From contig CM031879.1 in NCBI GenBank assembly GCA_018697195.1, forward strand, positions 43,931,193 to 43,995,192: a stretch of DNA of 64,000 nucleotides. The letters run 5' to 3'. The translations under genes were made by a program, and so were the position numbers. The notes beneath the pieces are model-generated. The model ran no database searches. It was given only the letters and a program-made list of their open reading frames with translations, and had not been told where the DNA came from. Positions 10,767 through 22,699 of this stretch are shown piece by piece; position 1 is the first letter of the stretch, and each line of letters begins with the position of its first letter. Origin of the DNA: Certhia americana (Eukaryota > Chordata > Aves > Passeriformes > Certhiidae).

Positions 10767-13700
10767 ATAAAAATGGCTTGTCTTTTATTCTAGAGTTTGA
10801 AAAACTTGCCAGCTTTTCCCTACATTTGCTACAGCTGTAGTTTTTTTAGTTATTTTTTCCTGAATTAGTTTAATACTGAGTTATGGTTGAACCATGTATT
10901 TCTGTAGCTCAAGGTGCCATACCTGGTTTTTTGGACCTTGATGTGAAAAAATACATGCTCCTCAGCACACAAGAGGAGACAAGGCAATATTAAAGTATTT
11001 AGTTTTGTATTTTTTTCTCAAGCCTTTCAGTGCAGGATGATCATGCTGCCTTCTGCCTTTCACCGGTTCAGTGACCCACAGCTGGTAATCACTACACCCT
11101 ATCCAGTACTACTTCACTCACAAAGTAGAGCTGGGGCTGACGTGGTTTCTTTTTGCAATACTGTGGATGGGCTGCCTTACAGCATGTGAGCTGATGCTGA
11201 ACTTAGCTTGGCACTCACTTAAGTTAAACTGCTTCAACTTTGTTTGGCTTCTTCAGAGTCAAAAAGACAAATCAGGCAGGTGCCATTTGATACCATAAAC
11301 ATACTGACTGCTGCATCTTGCTGGAGTCGGATGTGCCTGCTATCATAGCATTGAGCTCACCCCCTGGGAAAATCTTCCAACTTCCAAGATTTTGAATGAT
11401 TATGCTAAACAAGAAAGGTGGGCCTTGTTTTGAATTGTTGCCTTTCAGAATGCAGAGTGAAATCTAAAATAGCACCATTTCTCTGTCACTGTGACAGTAA
11501 TAAAGGCACTCTTTGAGTGGCTGGTGTCTGCCTGCATTACACAGCAAAATCAAATACCCTAAGTCTAAATAAAATACTTGTACTTTGTTGTTGAATTAAA
11601 ATTATTTAATGCTAGAAGTATGTAAGTCTTGTTTCACCAACATGAATGGGAAGCTCTAAAATTATTAATGAGCTGTTAAATGCTTGGAAGAGCTTCCTTG
11701 GAGAAGAGCCTTTACTATGACTTTACTAAAACTTGATGTTAAATCGCCTTTTGAAGTTGTGTGTATGGTGCATTTTGCTAGGCAAAACTGTCATTTTGGG
11801 TGCTGGATATCAGTTTCTTTAGAGGCATGTTTTAACTGAGAGTTTTAACTTCTTTGCTGGAAGTTCCTTCTAATCCTGGGGAAAGTGAAACACCTTTGAC
11901 ATTTTAAGGCTGACAGAAGAGTGAGACAGGTTTGGCTCGTGTAGTGAGGTAGTCCGTCAAGCAATCTAGTGCTGAGCTAAATTTCTCAAGACTTTCATTC
12001 TATATGTGGAGCAAAATCGCACAATTTTTCTCTAGGATTGAGTAAATGTTGCACAGTTATTACAAATATTTAATAATCTTGAGTCCATTTTCTCGTTGCT
12101 TACTGGTAGACCTGAAACTATTTTTTAAAGGTGCTCAGATAATTTTATCAAGGTAGATTTGAGATAAGACTACAAGGAGTAGCCAGCAGTTTCCCTTCTG
12201 TAACTGAGAAAGGGAAAGTACACTTGGTGTTCCTTGCAGTGTTGTGTTTCAGTGGAGAACCCAAGGGGCGGGGAGAATTGCCTTGCAGCTGCCAGCTTCA
12301 TTGACATTCAGCCACAGGATTGTTCAGCTGCTTGTTAGGAGAGGGTGTTCCTTGAAGGGTCACCTGCTGGTATTTTAAATAAGCTTCAGTAGGGAATATG
12401 TAGTATTAAAATGCATTTAAAAGGTCAAATTTGTCATTGATAACTGCTTTGTGCATAATGCCTGGTACATTTTTCAGAGGTTGGAGGTGGAGCAGTGGTG
12501 TTTTTGATGGATTTGCACTTCAATTGCAAGGAAAGTCCTGTATCAAAAAGGGGTACCCTGTTTTGTGCTTGGGTAACTCCAGACCCATCACTAAACCCCA
12601 AAGTGCTCTGTAAAACATGGATTATGTATATGCTGCTTGTGTATATTTTATGAAGGAGAAAACATAGTTTCTTGCTGGTTTTGGAGCTGAGATGATCTTT
12701 CTGGTTTAAAGCATACCGTATATATAAATTTAGAGTAACAACTGCATTTGCACACAATGTCTGTATCGGGTTGTACTGCAGATGAAATGTGCTGACACTT
12801 ACTGATACTCGTGGAAATGTCTGTTGCATAGTATTTTAAAATGGGCTGTAATAATACAAATAGTTGTAATTCATTTACATTTCTACATAGCAATTATGTA
12901 GTTGAAAACAATAAACATTCTGCTTTTTTATAGCAAATATGAGTACCTTGGGTAGATGAGCTTAATGGCTGCATGACCTTGTTACAGAATACAATTTTTG
13001 TAACTCAGTGCTGGGGAGAAAGCTAGCAGGAAACTGGCTGAACAGACGTTCTGGTATCTAAAAGTAGATTTTATTGTTTTGGGATTACTTTGCTCATGTA
13101 ATTTTTCATCATTGATCACTTAATGCTGTTGCTGGCTTTTGGGTTGTTTTCTTCCTTTCAAGTTGCTGACAGGTACATTAATTGGCCAGTTTTGTACCTG
13201 AAAGCTAAATTAAAAGCAAAGATGGCCTGAATGTCACTACAGGTTGGCCTCAATGGGATGATCTGTTTTAAGCAGCATAGCTGTAATTTTCATTACCTGA
13301 ATCTCTCATTCATTTGAAAAAATTGCAGAGTATCACTGCATGACTAGAAATGAACTAAGGGGTTATAGTTTCACTGAGCTGATGCTCTCCCCACCACTGA
13401 CAGTACTAAGACAAGGAGGCAAGGTTATCAGTCTGCTTTAAACTTCCAAAAAATACCTCACTCTGCTCACCTTTTCTACTGTAGAAAGACCTCTCTACTT
13501 GGAGCTGTCTTAATTACAAAGCTACTATAAAACTTCTATTTTTTAGTACAGTGGAGATGTGTGGCTGAAGGGAAGAGATTTGTAACAAATCTGTGTGTGT
13601 TATGGGAGAATTTCTGATTGCTCGCCTTACTGCTGAGGTCAGTATGGTGGTGTGACAACTTTAGAAGACACAGATTATTCTGAAATATTTTTTCCAACTA

Positions 13701-15450
13701 ACTTGACCTTTGTGGCTTAATTTTTTTGTCTTGCTTGCAGCAAGAAAAGCCTGCATACATCTAAAGGGAAAGGGAAATTAATGGCCCTGTAACATTTTTT
13801 GCATTCTTACTTTTGCTTGGGAACCACTCACAGTACTGTACACTCAGCTTTTCACTGGAAGATGTGTTCTAGAATTTGGAGGTTGAAAGTGAACTTCAGA
13901 GTTGTTTATCCTGGCTCGTTTTCTGGTTACTGTTCCAAGGAGAGAGGGCACTTTTCATGCAGACAGACCTCTGCTGTGTCAAGGCCTCTCAGATTAACTG
14001 TGCAGCTGGAATGTAGTTTCCACATCACTTGTGTAGAAGTTGCTCTACCGGTTCTCCAGTTCTGCCTTTCCAGATTCTTACTGGCTTCTGACCTTAAATG
14101 ATGCATTCATAAAACTGAAAACAAAGTAAAGAAAATCACTATAGCCTGTGATGCCTTTAATTCACAATATTTTTATTGTGTAACCCTCAAACTCCTAAGG
14201 TGTATGTGAATGTGTACATATATTGTTTCAGGTATGATACAAAATGCATACTTGACCACAACTGTTCTTTAATTTTGGTGCCTCCTTCAAATTCCAGTCA
14301 GTTATTTTCAGGGGCTCCTCACTGTGTGGAGAAGCAAAGGGACAGGGGTTGGTAGAGTATCTGTGGATGCTTCTAGGAAAACATGTCTTTTGACAGGTTT
14401 ATTCTTGCCACCCTGTCAGGTGGGCTGGAAAGGGGTAGAAGAAAGGGGGAAGATAGGAATGGACCTATACCAAAGAGAGGAAGACTAAACAAAATTTTAG
14501 AGGTTGACTGTGGGCAAATGAAGCAAAGGTACAGAAGACCAGCAACATGAAGCAGATCAAAACACATGGAATGCTGGATGAGGATGGGAATAGTGAAGGA
14601 GAGGAATGCTTGTGTCTTCCATACAATCAAGAGTCTAGTAGTTAGAAGATGTTCAGGTGTGGCAAACTAAGATGTTATAAAACCCCTACTGTATATTTAC
14701 ACTTCTTGATATAAATTCATTTACAGGGATTTTCTGAGTTGCTGATTGATCTTTATAGTAATTTATATTACTATTTAGTACACTTCCCTCCCCCACCTTC
14801 CTCTGCTAAACCCATTCCCACTATCTTGTTCCTGCCTACTTCATTCTCAGATGTCTCAGATCTGTTGTTCTTCAGCACCTAAACAGCCCCAGTAGTTCAT
14901 AGCAGTAGCCTTTTGGGACAAAAGCAGCCTCTCTTTGCTAATTCTGCTGCTCACTATAGTACTTCACAGACTAAGAAAGAATGAATGAGTAACACTGTTG
15001 GGATTCCTGAGCAGATACCATGACATGGGATAAAGCCACAGCAGTATTAGTAGGTGTTTCAGAGCATTGTCCCTATGGAGCATTCTGCAGACAGAACAGT
15101 GCTACACAGTAATTTTGATTTACAATTATAAAGCATTACAAAAATTATTTCATCTAAATGTGTGACAAACTTCTTGGAAGGCATCAGCAGTATTTCTGAG
15201 CATTTCCTGCTTTGCTGCATTTACCTTGTTAAATACAATTTTTAAAAGAAACTAGTTTACAAAAAACATAGAATGAATAGAGACAAAGTGCTACTGCTGT
15301 TTGACTACCTCTTGTTTAGCTGGAAACCACAATTCTATTCCTTCCTTTGCAGCAGGAAAGTGGAACTGGAGATCTGTCATTCTTGGGTCCTGCTTTCTTC
15401 ATGAAAGCAAACGCTAAAGCTAAAGAACATAAATTTATGCTTTAACACTG
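10767..15450. other. intergenic region between convergent SLC25A3 and IKBIP 3' ends
   Basis: About 4.7 kb with no open frame resembling a protein, no recognisable transposon and no RNA gene. Open frames here are short and random-looking. 12,434-12,893 is open on the minus strand, but its translation has no family resemblance. Confidence 0.6.
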
Positions 15451-15472
15451 CTTTATTGTACAAAACAAGCAA

Positions 15473-15478
15473 TTTATT
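15473..15478 (-). promoter_or_regulatory. IKBIP: poly(A) signal for the distal IKBIP terminal exon
   Basis: TTTATT on the plus strand reads AATAAA on the minus strand, 241 bases after the distal stop codon. Another copy lies at 15452-15457. Confidence 0.6.
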
Positions 15479-15718
15479 AAATATAGAATCTCATTCTTCA
15501 GAAAGACAAATACATGCAGAGAAATGTTTTTGGTTCACATTATTATTTCTCCCCTGAAATAAGTATGACTTTTTCCTATCCTGTTCAAAGGAATAGGACG
15601 AATTTTAGGTTTAGATGTGCTTCTATATGGAGCCTTTATTGTCTGTCTTCTCAATACTACACACGATAAGAGTTAACACTCCTCAGACACTATTATTTAG
15701 GCAGTGGCCTTTCAGTGA

Positions 15719-16474
15719 TCAATTAATGTCTGAAATCTTGGTTATTTCATCTTTCACAACCTTGATCTCAGTTTGAACTCTTGTTAGATTGGCCAATTTC
15801 TCATTCAGTAAAGCAATTTCCTTCTCCCGTCGTAACACCTCCTCCACTAATCTTCCTATTCTCAGCGTTAGGTCATTTATTAAGGGCTCCAAGATGGCAA
15901 ACTCCTTTTTAACTTTGTACATCTTAGGTTTTAAATCATTTGCAAATGTAACTGTCTTCAGAACTTTTGCTCTTTCACCTTCAAGATTCAAAAGTCTATT
16001 GGAATGCTTGTTAAAATCATTCCTTAACTCAGACAGTGCTGTCTTAATTTGCTCAATTTTTCTTGCATTACTGGATGCCAGGCTTTGTATTTTTGTACTT
16101 CGGTCGATGCTACTGGTAAGGAGGTCACCTATATTCTTTACTGTTGCCTTTTCACCTTTTTCTACTTTATCTTCTAGTGTTTGCAAAGAATCTGTCAGTG
16201 CAGTCATTTCCGAGACCAGGCCTGAAATGCGCCTTATGTCAGTTTTTACTGTCACAATTGTCAACGTTACGTTTTTTGCTACAGAAGCTGCGTTCTGTTC
16301 AGCGCTTGAAACTGCATGAAAAAGGCTTGTTAAATTCTTCTCCAATTCTTCTTGTTTTTTAATTATGCTGTTAGACCATGTTTTCATTGTATGAATATCT
16401 TCCTGCAGATATTTAATGTGAGAAATGATTTGAAGATCTTCCAGCTGTTTCATTAAGTTCCAAGTCTTTTCACA
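15719..16474 (-). CDS. IKBIP: IKBIP distal alternative terminal exon
   Basis: Encodes 251 residues, beginning CEKTWNLMKQLEDLQIISHI and ending KDEITKISDIN with TGA at 15719-15721. The acceptor is ccttctag. It matches the mammalian isoform containing TVKTDIRRISGLV, VKNIGDLL, SIDR and AKVLKTVTFANDLKPK. The predicted structure is an almost continuous coiled coil. NVT and NLT sequons are present, fitting a luminal domain. Confidence 0.95.
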   Translation of the reverse strand, partial: CEKTWNLMKQLEDLQIISHIKYLQEDIHTMKTWSNSIIKKQEELEKNLTSLFHAVSSAEQNAASVAKNVTLTIVTVKTDIRRISGLVSEMTALTDSLQTLEDKVEKGEKATVKNIGDLLTSSIDRSTKIQSLASSNARKIEQIKTALSELRNDFNKHSNRLLNLEGERAKVLKTVTFANDLKPKMYKVKKEFAILEPLINDLTLRIGRLVEEVLRREKEIALLNEKLANLTRVQTEIKVVKDEITKISDIN

Positions 16475-19400
16475 CTAGAAGGATACAAAAATATTTCTAG
16501 CTTAACAACTCCATGTCAAAATTCAAGCTATACTTCAATGAAACATCTTACTATTCTGACATTCAATTTTAGTACAAAACCTGTCTCTAGGAAATAAACT
16601 TCTGCTACAACACAACAAATTTTTTTCTTGTCAGTATACATAACAAATGTTAGTACCTCTTCTATTACAGCAAAAAATTACAAGGTGCTATACGACTTTC
16701 CGAGTCTTCAAATGGAATCTTCTTCCACATATAGGAATTGTTAAGTCTCCATAAAAGCTATTTTAGTGGAGGCAAACCTATGCTACTGCAGGATTTTTGT
16801 CCTGATTTGCTAGTTCACTCTTTTGTTTTCTTATGAATGGTTCTTGGTTTTCGAATTTGAGAGGAAAAAAGGAAATTATCTGAGTGATACTATCCTGTTC
16901 AATCCCCAATAAGTCAGGGAAGAACTTGGAGAGAAAAAAACACCCAACAGGCAAACTGAAACACACTCTAAGAGGCTAGAATTAGTTCCATATTAGTCCT
17001 TTTCTGGGCACTAATGATAAAAATATCATCACAGAAACAAATATTTTTAACTCTTCAATAGTGCTGGTTATTCCTCAATAGCTCAGAACAGTTTATTCAA
17101 AAGACCAAAACTTAGGTTGTGGAAAGTTGTGCTTGTTTCCTACTTAATGCCCTCCAAGGATGAGGATTTCATGTTGAACCTCCTGTATATTCAGCTTTCA
17201 GTAGGGTTGAGGTTGATGAAAGACATTAGATTAGGGGTCATACCACTGGCAATCTAAACCACCCAAAGAGATACAAAGTAAAAACACTAGAACTGGAACA
17301 CACTTGTGAAAAGTATTTAAAAACCATTTCTTTACATCATAGTATTTCCTACTAGGACATGGAACACTAAAATATTTACTCTGTACCCTTTCCGGAGGAG
17401 CAGTTTATTTTGAATTATATGCACCAGGACAGGGAAATTCACTACAATATATTTTTATTTTGAATATCACTGTAAACAGAAATTTATACGCAAGCAATAA
17501 TTATATGAAACCAACACAGCTTTATAACATTGAGAAACACTGGTTCCATAGTCTCTCGAATGGGCAGTGTTACCTGTTTAGTGAAAATTTCAGTGGAGTT
17601 CTAGAGAAATGACTGTACAAACCCAGACTAATTTAAATTAGGCCTGCTTAAGTCATAAATGTGTGTTCATACTGTTTCTATTAAGCAATCTCCTTTCCTG
17701 AGAAATACAAAATTATCAAGACAATGAGTCTGCAGACAATTTTTATTGTCCCTGAGATCCAAATTTCAATGAACAGGTATCATGCCTATTAGATACTACT
17801 ACTTCATATATAAGTAGGTCTATGGATAAACTGCATATTCCCTGCTCTCAAGCACGTAACTCCACTGATTTCATTAACTACTTTTGCAGCTCTTGGTTAG
17901 CAAACTGTGAGAAACAATGTCAGTGACACTGTCAATTTTTTTTTTTTTCTTTTCAAATGCAAAGCAATATGAGACATATCATGTAATGCCTAACAAAGAA
18001 CATCCTACAGAAGAAAAGGTTAAAATTTATTTTTAAAGCACCAAAACACTACCCCCCTGCAAAAAAAAAAACCAACCAAACAACAAACCAAACAAAAAAC
18101 CCAAACCAACTGCTATATAAATAAAGAGAAGGTTCTCAATAGGGGTACATCACTAGTGTTCTCTCTCAGGGTGCTATATCTAAGCTTCAGCTGTTAAAAA
18201 TGTACTCAAGTGCTTTCCTGCAGCACAAAACCATTTTGGTGTACAATACACTAAAAGCAAGTACAGCTATTTCTGCTGAGAAATAAGGCATTAATTGTTC
18301 ACTATGTTATAAACCTATAGAAAATAATACAGAAAGTAACAACAAAAGAAACTAAATAATGAAAACTAAATACCAACTAAAAACATGAACTTCTTTTCCC
18401 CCTTAAATCTAAATACTTTGCTTCAAATTATTTTTATTAAATAAACCGAAAATAATCCTTAATTTAAGAAAATATTCCTTTCCTTCTTTAACAAAGTATT
18501 ACTCTTGCTCTCCAGCTTCTTTCTCAACCTTTCAGGCTGTTCCAATGTCTCTTTAGATCAATGACAATACCTCAGCTATCCCTGACATACGTTTAAATCA
18601 CATTATGGATAAAAAAGTGCTTTTTCATCAATGAGAAACCTAAGTCCAAATTCACTTATCCCCATTCTTGTCATTTTCTAGGTTAAAGCTTTCTAAAGTT
18701 ACTTCTTTTGCTTCTGAAGATACTGCTATGTCAGGCCCTGTTTCTAGAACAGCTATTTCATGCTGCAGTTCAAACAAGCTGCCACCGGACTGTAGGCCTT
18801 CAAGAGCCTTCTGCATCGCCACTGTATCAGAAACAGTTTTCAACATGTCACTTTCCACAGCGGACAGCTGTGTCTTCAGGTCCTCTACCTTTCTCTCCAT
18901 ACCAAGTAAGTCACTTGACAACCTTAGAATAGAGTGAATAGCATTTTCAATTGTTGGCAAATGGGTCTTGCACTCCTCAATTTTAGGTTCACAGTTTGCG
19001 AGTTTCTGATTCAGGTCTGTGTCCTTGGTTACCAGACTAGTCTGTTCTTCTTCTAGCTTTTCAACTGACTGTGCATCCAAGTTCAATTTTTGTTCAACTC
19101 TAGAGAATTCATCATCTTCTTGCTTTTTTAGTGTTCTGATATTTCTGGCTGTACTGTCTTCCAAATCTCTTACTCTTTCTGAAAGGGATTTAATTCTTTG
19201 GTCAACTTCATTAATTTTGGAAGTAACTGCTGTATGTATGAACTTTGTTTCAGATTTTAAACCACTAGCATTTGTGTTCATTTCATCCAGGCTTCTTCTC
19301 CAGGAACTTGTAACATTTTGGAACTTCTCATTAATGCTCTGCATCTTTAGAGAGAGAGTCTGCTCATTGTTCTGAATATCATTTATGATGTTATGAAGAG

Positions 19401-21378
19401 AAGATATTTCCTGCCCAAACTCAGTCATCACAGAGATGGATGAGGCAGCTTCTTGCAGGATACTTTCAGAAGACTCAAGCTGCATTTACAACACAAAACA
19501 ATGTCTGTGTCTACTTAACAAAAGAACAAAAAACCATTTCCATTTATTAAGACAGAATAAAGTCCCTTAAAAGCCACTGTACTTATTACAAAGCTCCTCC
19601 ATGGTGCGTTTCCATGTTTCATCTTTACAATATTGTTGATTAACCTAGCATGAAAAAGCCACAGAAAAAAGGTATGTCTGTTGAACTTCTATAGCACGTA
19701 TAGAATTTTCCATGCTTGGGGTTTTTTGTATCCAAAATACAGTAAATCCCATGCAACAGTTTGCAATCTGATGTATATAAATATCCAAATTACATCATGT
19801 ATAAACGACATTATTCTGAGATCATTGCTGAAACAAAATCATGGTATGAGCCATGCCACGCTACCATCATTACCTGTAAGGTACCAGGGATAATTCAGCA
19901 GCCAGCACAGCTTTTCTACTTTATGTCACACGTGGTAATATTTTTCTCATTAGTATCGTATTTTCCTATCTATCACTTTATTACATCTTCATAGTATTAG
20001 AAGAGGTCTGCTACATCAAAATGCTGGTACAGTTTCTACAAGTCAATGTACATTAGAATTGCACACGAAAGAGGACTGGTAGAATGAAACGTGCATATAT
20101 GTGAGTTCCTAAAAATAGTTTAGTTTCTAAAAAATAATATTGAGATACAACCACATACTGTATTCACATACTGGAACAATGGCATGGATTGACATGCTTT
20201 GTCACATGAAATAGTCTCTAAAGAACTATTCCCAGGCAAGTAAAACACATTATGAAAACTTATTTTAAAACAGTCAGTTTAATTAACAGAATAACAATGA
20301 AGTAAACAATGACAAACGTTCACCGAAGATTATCTGATTAAGATGTTAATGATTACCTTTTCAGAAATTAAGTTTACTTTATTTCCCACATCCAGGATTT
20401 TTTCAGCTTCTTGATGTAAAAAATTGTACTTTCTTTCCAGATCAGCAAATTGACCTGACTGCTGAAATAGAAACCTGCAAATTTCAAGTAAATAAACAGA
20501 AAGCATAACTTCTTAATTAGCATATATTAAGTATTCCAGGACGTGATTCACAGCAAATTTGTACTGGAGGGATTTGTGTTCACAGAACTTGCTAGATCAA
20601 TACATGACAGAAAAATAAAATGAATGAAATTGATCTGTCTTGATACTGGAGTTTTCTTCCAAAAGAGGTATGACAACAAAAAAGAATCCATAGATGTCTT
20701 TGCTTTTACACTGCATGCTAAGGTAACTAAGGCACTGATGCTGCTAAGGTGTTTTAAAACATCTTTAACAAAGGTATTTGACCTTTACTTAAATACTCCA
20801 CCTGATGAACAGTTTATTACACTGCTGAGCAAATTGTTTACAGAAAACTCTATTCCACTTCTTCTGTCCAATTATTTATTGCCTGCCAAACGAGCACTTA
20901 CTGTCACAATAAGTTGCTGTCCAGGTAAACGTAGTCTCCAAAGCAGGTATTTAGAATTCATGAGCAAGGCACCTTCAACATGATGTAACAGATGGAGCTC
21001 TATTATAGTAACTCACTGCAGGCCAATGTTTCCATGCTTGTGAATACTGCTACTCTTTCCTTGAGCCTTCTGGCTTTAACATGTTTCTACAGACACTTAG
21101 CCCAAGCACTCTGTTAACATGTAAATCATAAAGACCTCAGAATACAAAAGAAAATACTAAAATCCTCTTTAGAGAGTTACCTACCAGCTCACCACCAGGC
21201 AAACAGCAAGGGAAACGATACTCAAACTTGTCCTTGAGTCCATCCAAAAGGAACTGTGATTATTGCTGGCCCTGGGACTTGCCAGCTTCCCATAATTACT
21301 GTGCTTCTCAGCCTTCTGTGAACCTTCACTGGTCTTGGTTGAAGAAATACCTTTTTTCCTTGGCTTAACTTCAGACAT
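15719..21378 (-). CDS. IKBIP: IKBIP (IKIP), IKK-beta interacting protein (whole gene, coding span)
   Basis: In mammals this is a single-pass ER membrane glycoprotein with a long coiled-coil C-terminus, reported to promote apoptosis and to bind IKK-beta. Coding exons on the minus strand are 21378-21185 and 20474-20357, then either 19479-18652 or 16474-15719. The distal form is 355 residues and the proximal form 379. The N-terminus (MSEVKPRKKG) is basic and soluble. One membrane segment lies at about 50-68 (SLSIVSLAVCLVVSWFLF). Heptad-rich helices follow, with N-glycosylation sequons in both terminal exons. It stands head to head with APAF1, as in mammals. Confidence 0.95.
18061..18110. repeat. 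A-rich (CAAA)-like simple repeat
   Basis: A 12-base A run is followed by irregular CAAA/CCAAA units. This is low-complexity sequence only. Confidence 0.8.
18433..18438 (-). promoter_or_regulatory. IKBIP: candidate poly(A) signal for the proximal IKBIP terminal exon
   Basis: Reads AATAAA on the minus strand, 214 bases after the proximal stop codon. Using it would end the transcript before the distal terminal exon. Confidence 0.5.
18652..19479 (-). CDS. IKBIP: IKBIP proximal alternative terminal exon
   Basis: Encodes 275 residues, beginning LESSESILQEAASSISVMTE and ending NLENDKNGDK with TGA at 18652-18654. The acceptor is gtaaatgcag. It matches the mammalian isoform with EKFQN, RSLDEMN, DLEDST.RNIRT and EECKTHLPTIE. 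It is strongly coiled coil with NVT and NAS sequons. It shares no obvious close identity with the distal exon but has the same architecture. Confidence 0.94.
   Translation of the reverse strand, partial: LESSESILQEAASSISVMTEFGQEISSLHNIINDIQNNEQTLSLKMQSINEKFQNVTSSWRRSLDEMNTNASGLKSETKFIHTAVTSKINEVDQRIKSLSERVRDLEDSTARNIRTLKKQEDDEFSRVEQKLNLDAQSVEKLEEEQTSLVTKDTDLNQKLANCEPKIEECKTHLPTIENAIHSILRLSSDLLGMERKVEDLKTQLSAVESDMLKTVSDTVAMQKALEGLQSGGSLFELQHEIAVLETGPDIAVSSEAKEVTLESFNLENDKNGDK
20357..20474 (-). CDS. IKBIP: IKBIP exon with the end of the membrane segment
   Basis: 118 nt, acceptor tttgcag, donor aaaag/gtaatc. It encodes FLFQQSGQFADLERKYNFLH, then QEAEKILDVGNKVNLISEK. It completes W65 from the previous exon and ends in phase 0, so either terminal exon joins in frame. 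It aligns with mammalian FVFQQSEKFAKVENQY and LISEK. Confidence 0.94.
20475..21184. other. IKBIP intron 1 (coding), no feature seen
   Basis: 710 bp of AT-rich DNA. A plus-strand open stretch at 20,624-20,983 has no protein resemblance and is treated as chance. Confidence 0.6.
21185..21378 (-). CDS. IKBIP: IKBIP first coding exon
   Basis: Begins MSEVKPRKKGISSTKTSEG and ends in the membrane segment SLSIVSLAVCLVVSW, split at the Trp codon by donor ctg/gtaggt. An in-frame TAA stands three codons before the ATG, so the start is well defined. A good acceptor (tcttttttcgtag at 21414-21415) lies 35 bases upstream, implying a separate 5' UTR exon. Confidence 0.94.
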
Positions 21379-21767
21379 TTTGTGGTTTTAAAAAGTAGAA
21401 GCAAAGCAGAGAGCTACGAAAAAAGAACCCAACAAAAAAAACCAAACCAGAAAGGACTAGTTTTTACTTCTTACTTTTAAGCATCCTCAAACAAAGTTTA
21501 AGTACACAAATACAGCCCCGGAAATGTTTCTTTTGGTGCTCACTATGCTTCCTAGTTATGTGTACTTCTGTAAAGTACCATAATACTTTCATTTGCTTTC
21601 TGTAATACAGAGCACTGCTTTCATATTTTCTCCAACTGAACTGACTTTCCAAGATTAAACTAATTTCATCTTTCCAGAAATATTTTGTCTGCTGCATAAT
21701 AAGCTATTTTAAATGTGTATTTAAAACTGCAAGGATTAAATGTACATTTTTGTAGCTGATGGCTGTT

Positions 21768-21801
21768 ACAAGTTCATCAGCAATTTCACTGATGAACTTG
21801 T
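21768..21801. repeat. perfect 13-bp inverted repeat (hairpin)
   Basis: The arms are ACAAGTTCATCAG (21768-21780) and its exact complement (21789-21801), around an 8-base loop. It lies upstream of IKBIP, in the probable 5' UTR intron. No function is known. Confidence 0.9.
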
Positions 21802-22699
21802 GTTTTTCCTGTAGATTTAAAAAAAAATTATTACCTACATCACACTAAAAGGGGAAAGGTAATTTTTCAATTTTAAAAATAAAACTGCAAATCAAACTTT
21901 AATTTAGAAATAGTTGTAATGATTTCATGTCATCTGTAAAACCACAAATGTCAGTTAACAAAAAGTCATGATAGAAAAATTCAGAAGATTCATGAAATCA
22001 TGTCATGAATGATGATTACAGAAAAACTGTAACTTCCCTTGAAAAAATTAAGATCAGAACAGATTGAGGCAATATGAATCTCCAGCTCATATTTTAATCA
22101 ACCAAGTGAAGTAGAAAATGTAGTTTTTAAGTCTAAAATCTTTCACCATACTGCTCAAAATAGATTTGATCCCTGGCAGAGTTGCTTTTGCCTAATTTGA
22201 GACCAAGCTGTTGTGCTGTTTTTTTGGATCACTTTGCAGCATGGCCGCTTAGCTGCATATCAAAATATAAATATTTGGAGATACTTACATAGTCACATTC
22301 AGGGGTAAAAGGCATTGTTTAAAATTAAATCTGTCATGCAAATACCTTAGAGCTGTTTGAGCCACAGAACTAGGAAGCACGCTCTGAGCTTGAAGTTTGG
22401 AGGAAAAGAAGTTTTTCATTTCCAAAAAAAAAAAAAAACCCCAAACAAAAAAAGCCACCAAAACAGAAAAATTGTATTTTGAAGCCTTTAAAACATCTTT
22501 GGGTTCGAGAGCACATACTACGAAGTTAAAGTGGAAAAAAAAAAAAGAAAAAAAAAAGAGCTCTGAATAGTATTTAGGAGAAGAGGTTAACAGAGCAAAG
22601 ACAAGCTCTGCTTTAAAAGGACGGCTTCAGCGCGCAGATCGCTGCGGTACAGAGGGATGAGCCGCAGCTCCCAGAGACCCTTCCGGACCTCCGGCAGCG

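Larger units (their letters stand above)
16475..18651. other. IKBIP intron / 3' UTR of the proximal isoform
   Basis: AT-rich noncoding DNA. A probable poly(A) signal for the proximal isoform lies at 18433-18438 (TTTATT on plus). An A/C-rich simple repeat lies at 18061-18110. No further exon seen. Confidence 0.55.

Noticed and set aside
12434..12893. Open frames in the SLC25A3-IKBIP intergenic region, minus strand
   Set aside because: The composition is random-looking, with no known motif and no upstream promoter-like DNA.
20624..20983. 119-codon open frame inside an IKBIP intron, plus strand
   Set aside because: No family resemblance and no splice or start context. It lies opposite a well-defined gene and is probably chance.
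22501..22512. gggttcgaga, resembling a tRNA B box
   Set aside because: No matching A box, no cloverleaf and an incomplete B-box consensus.
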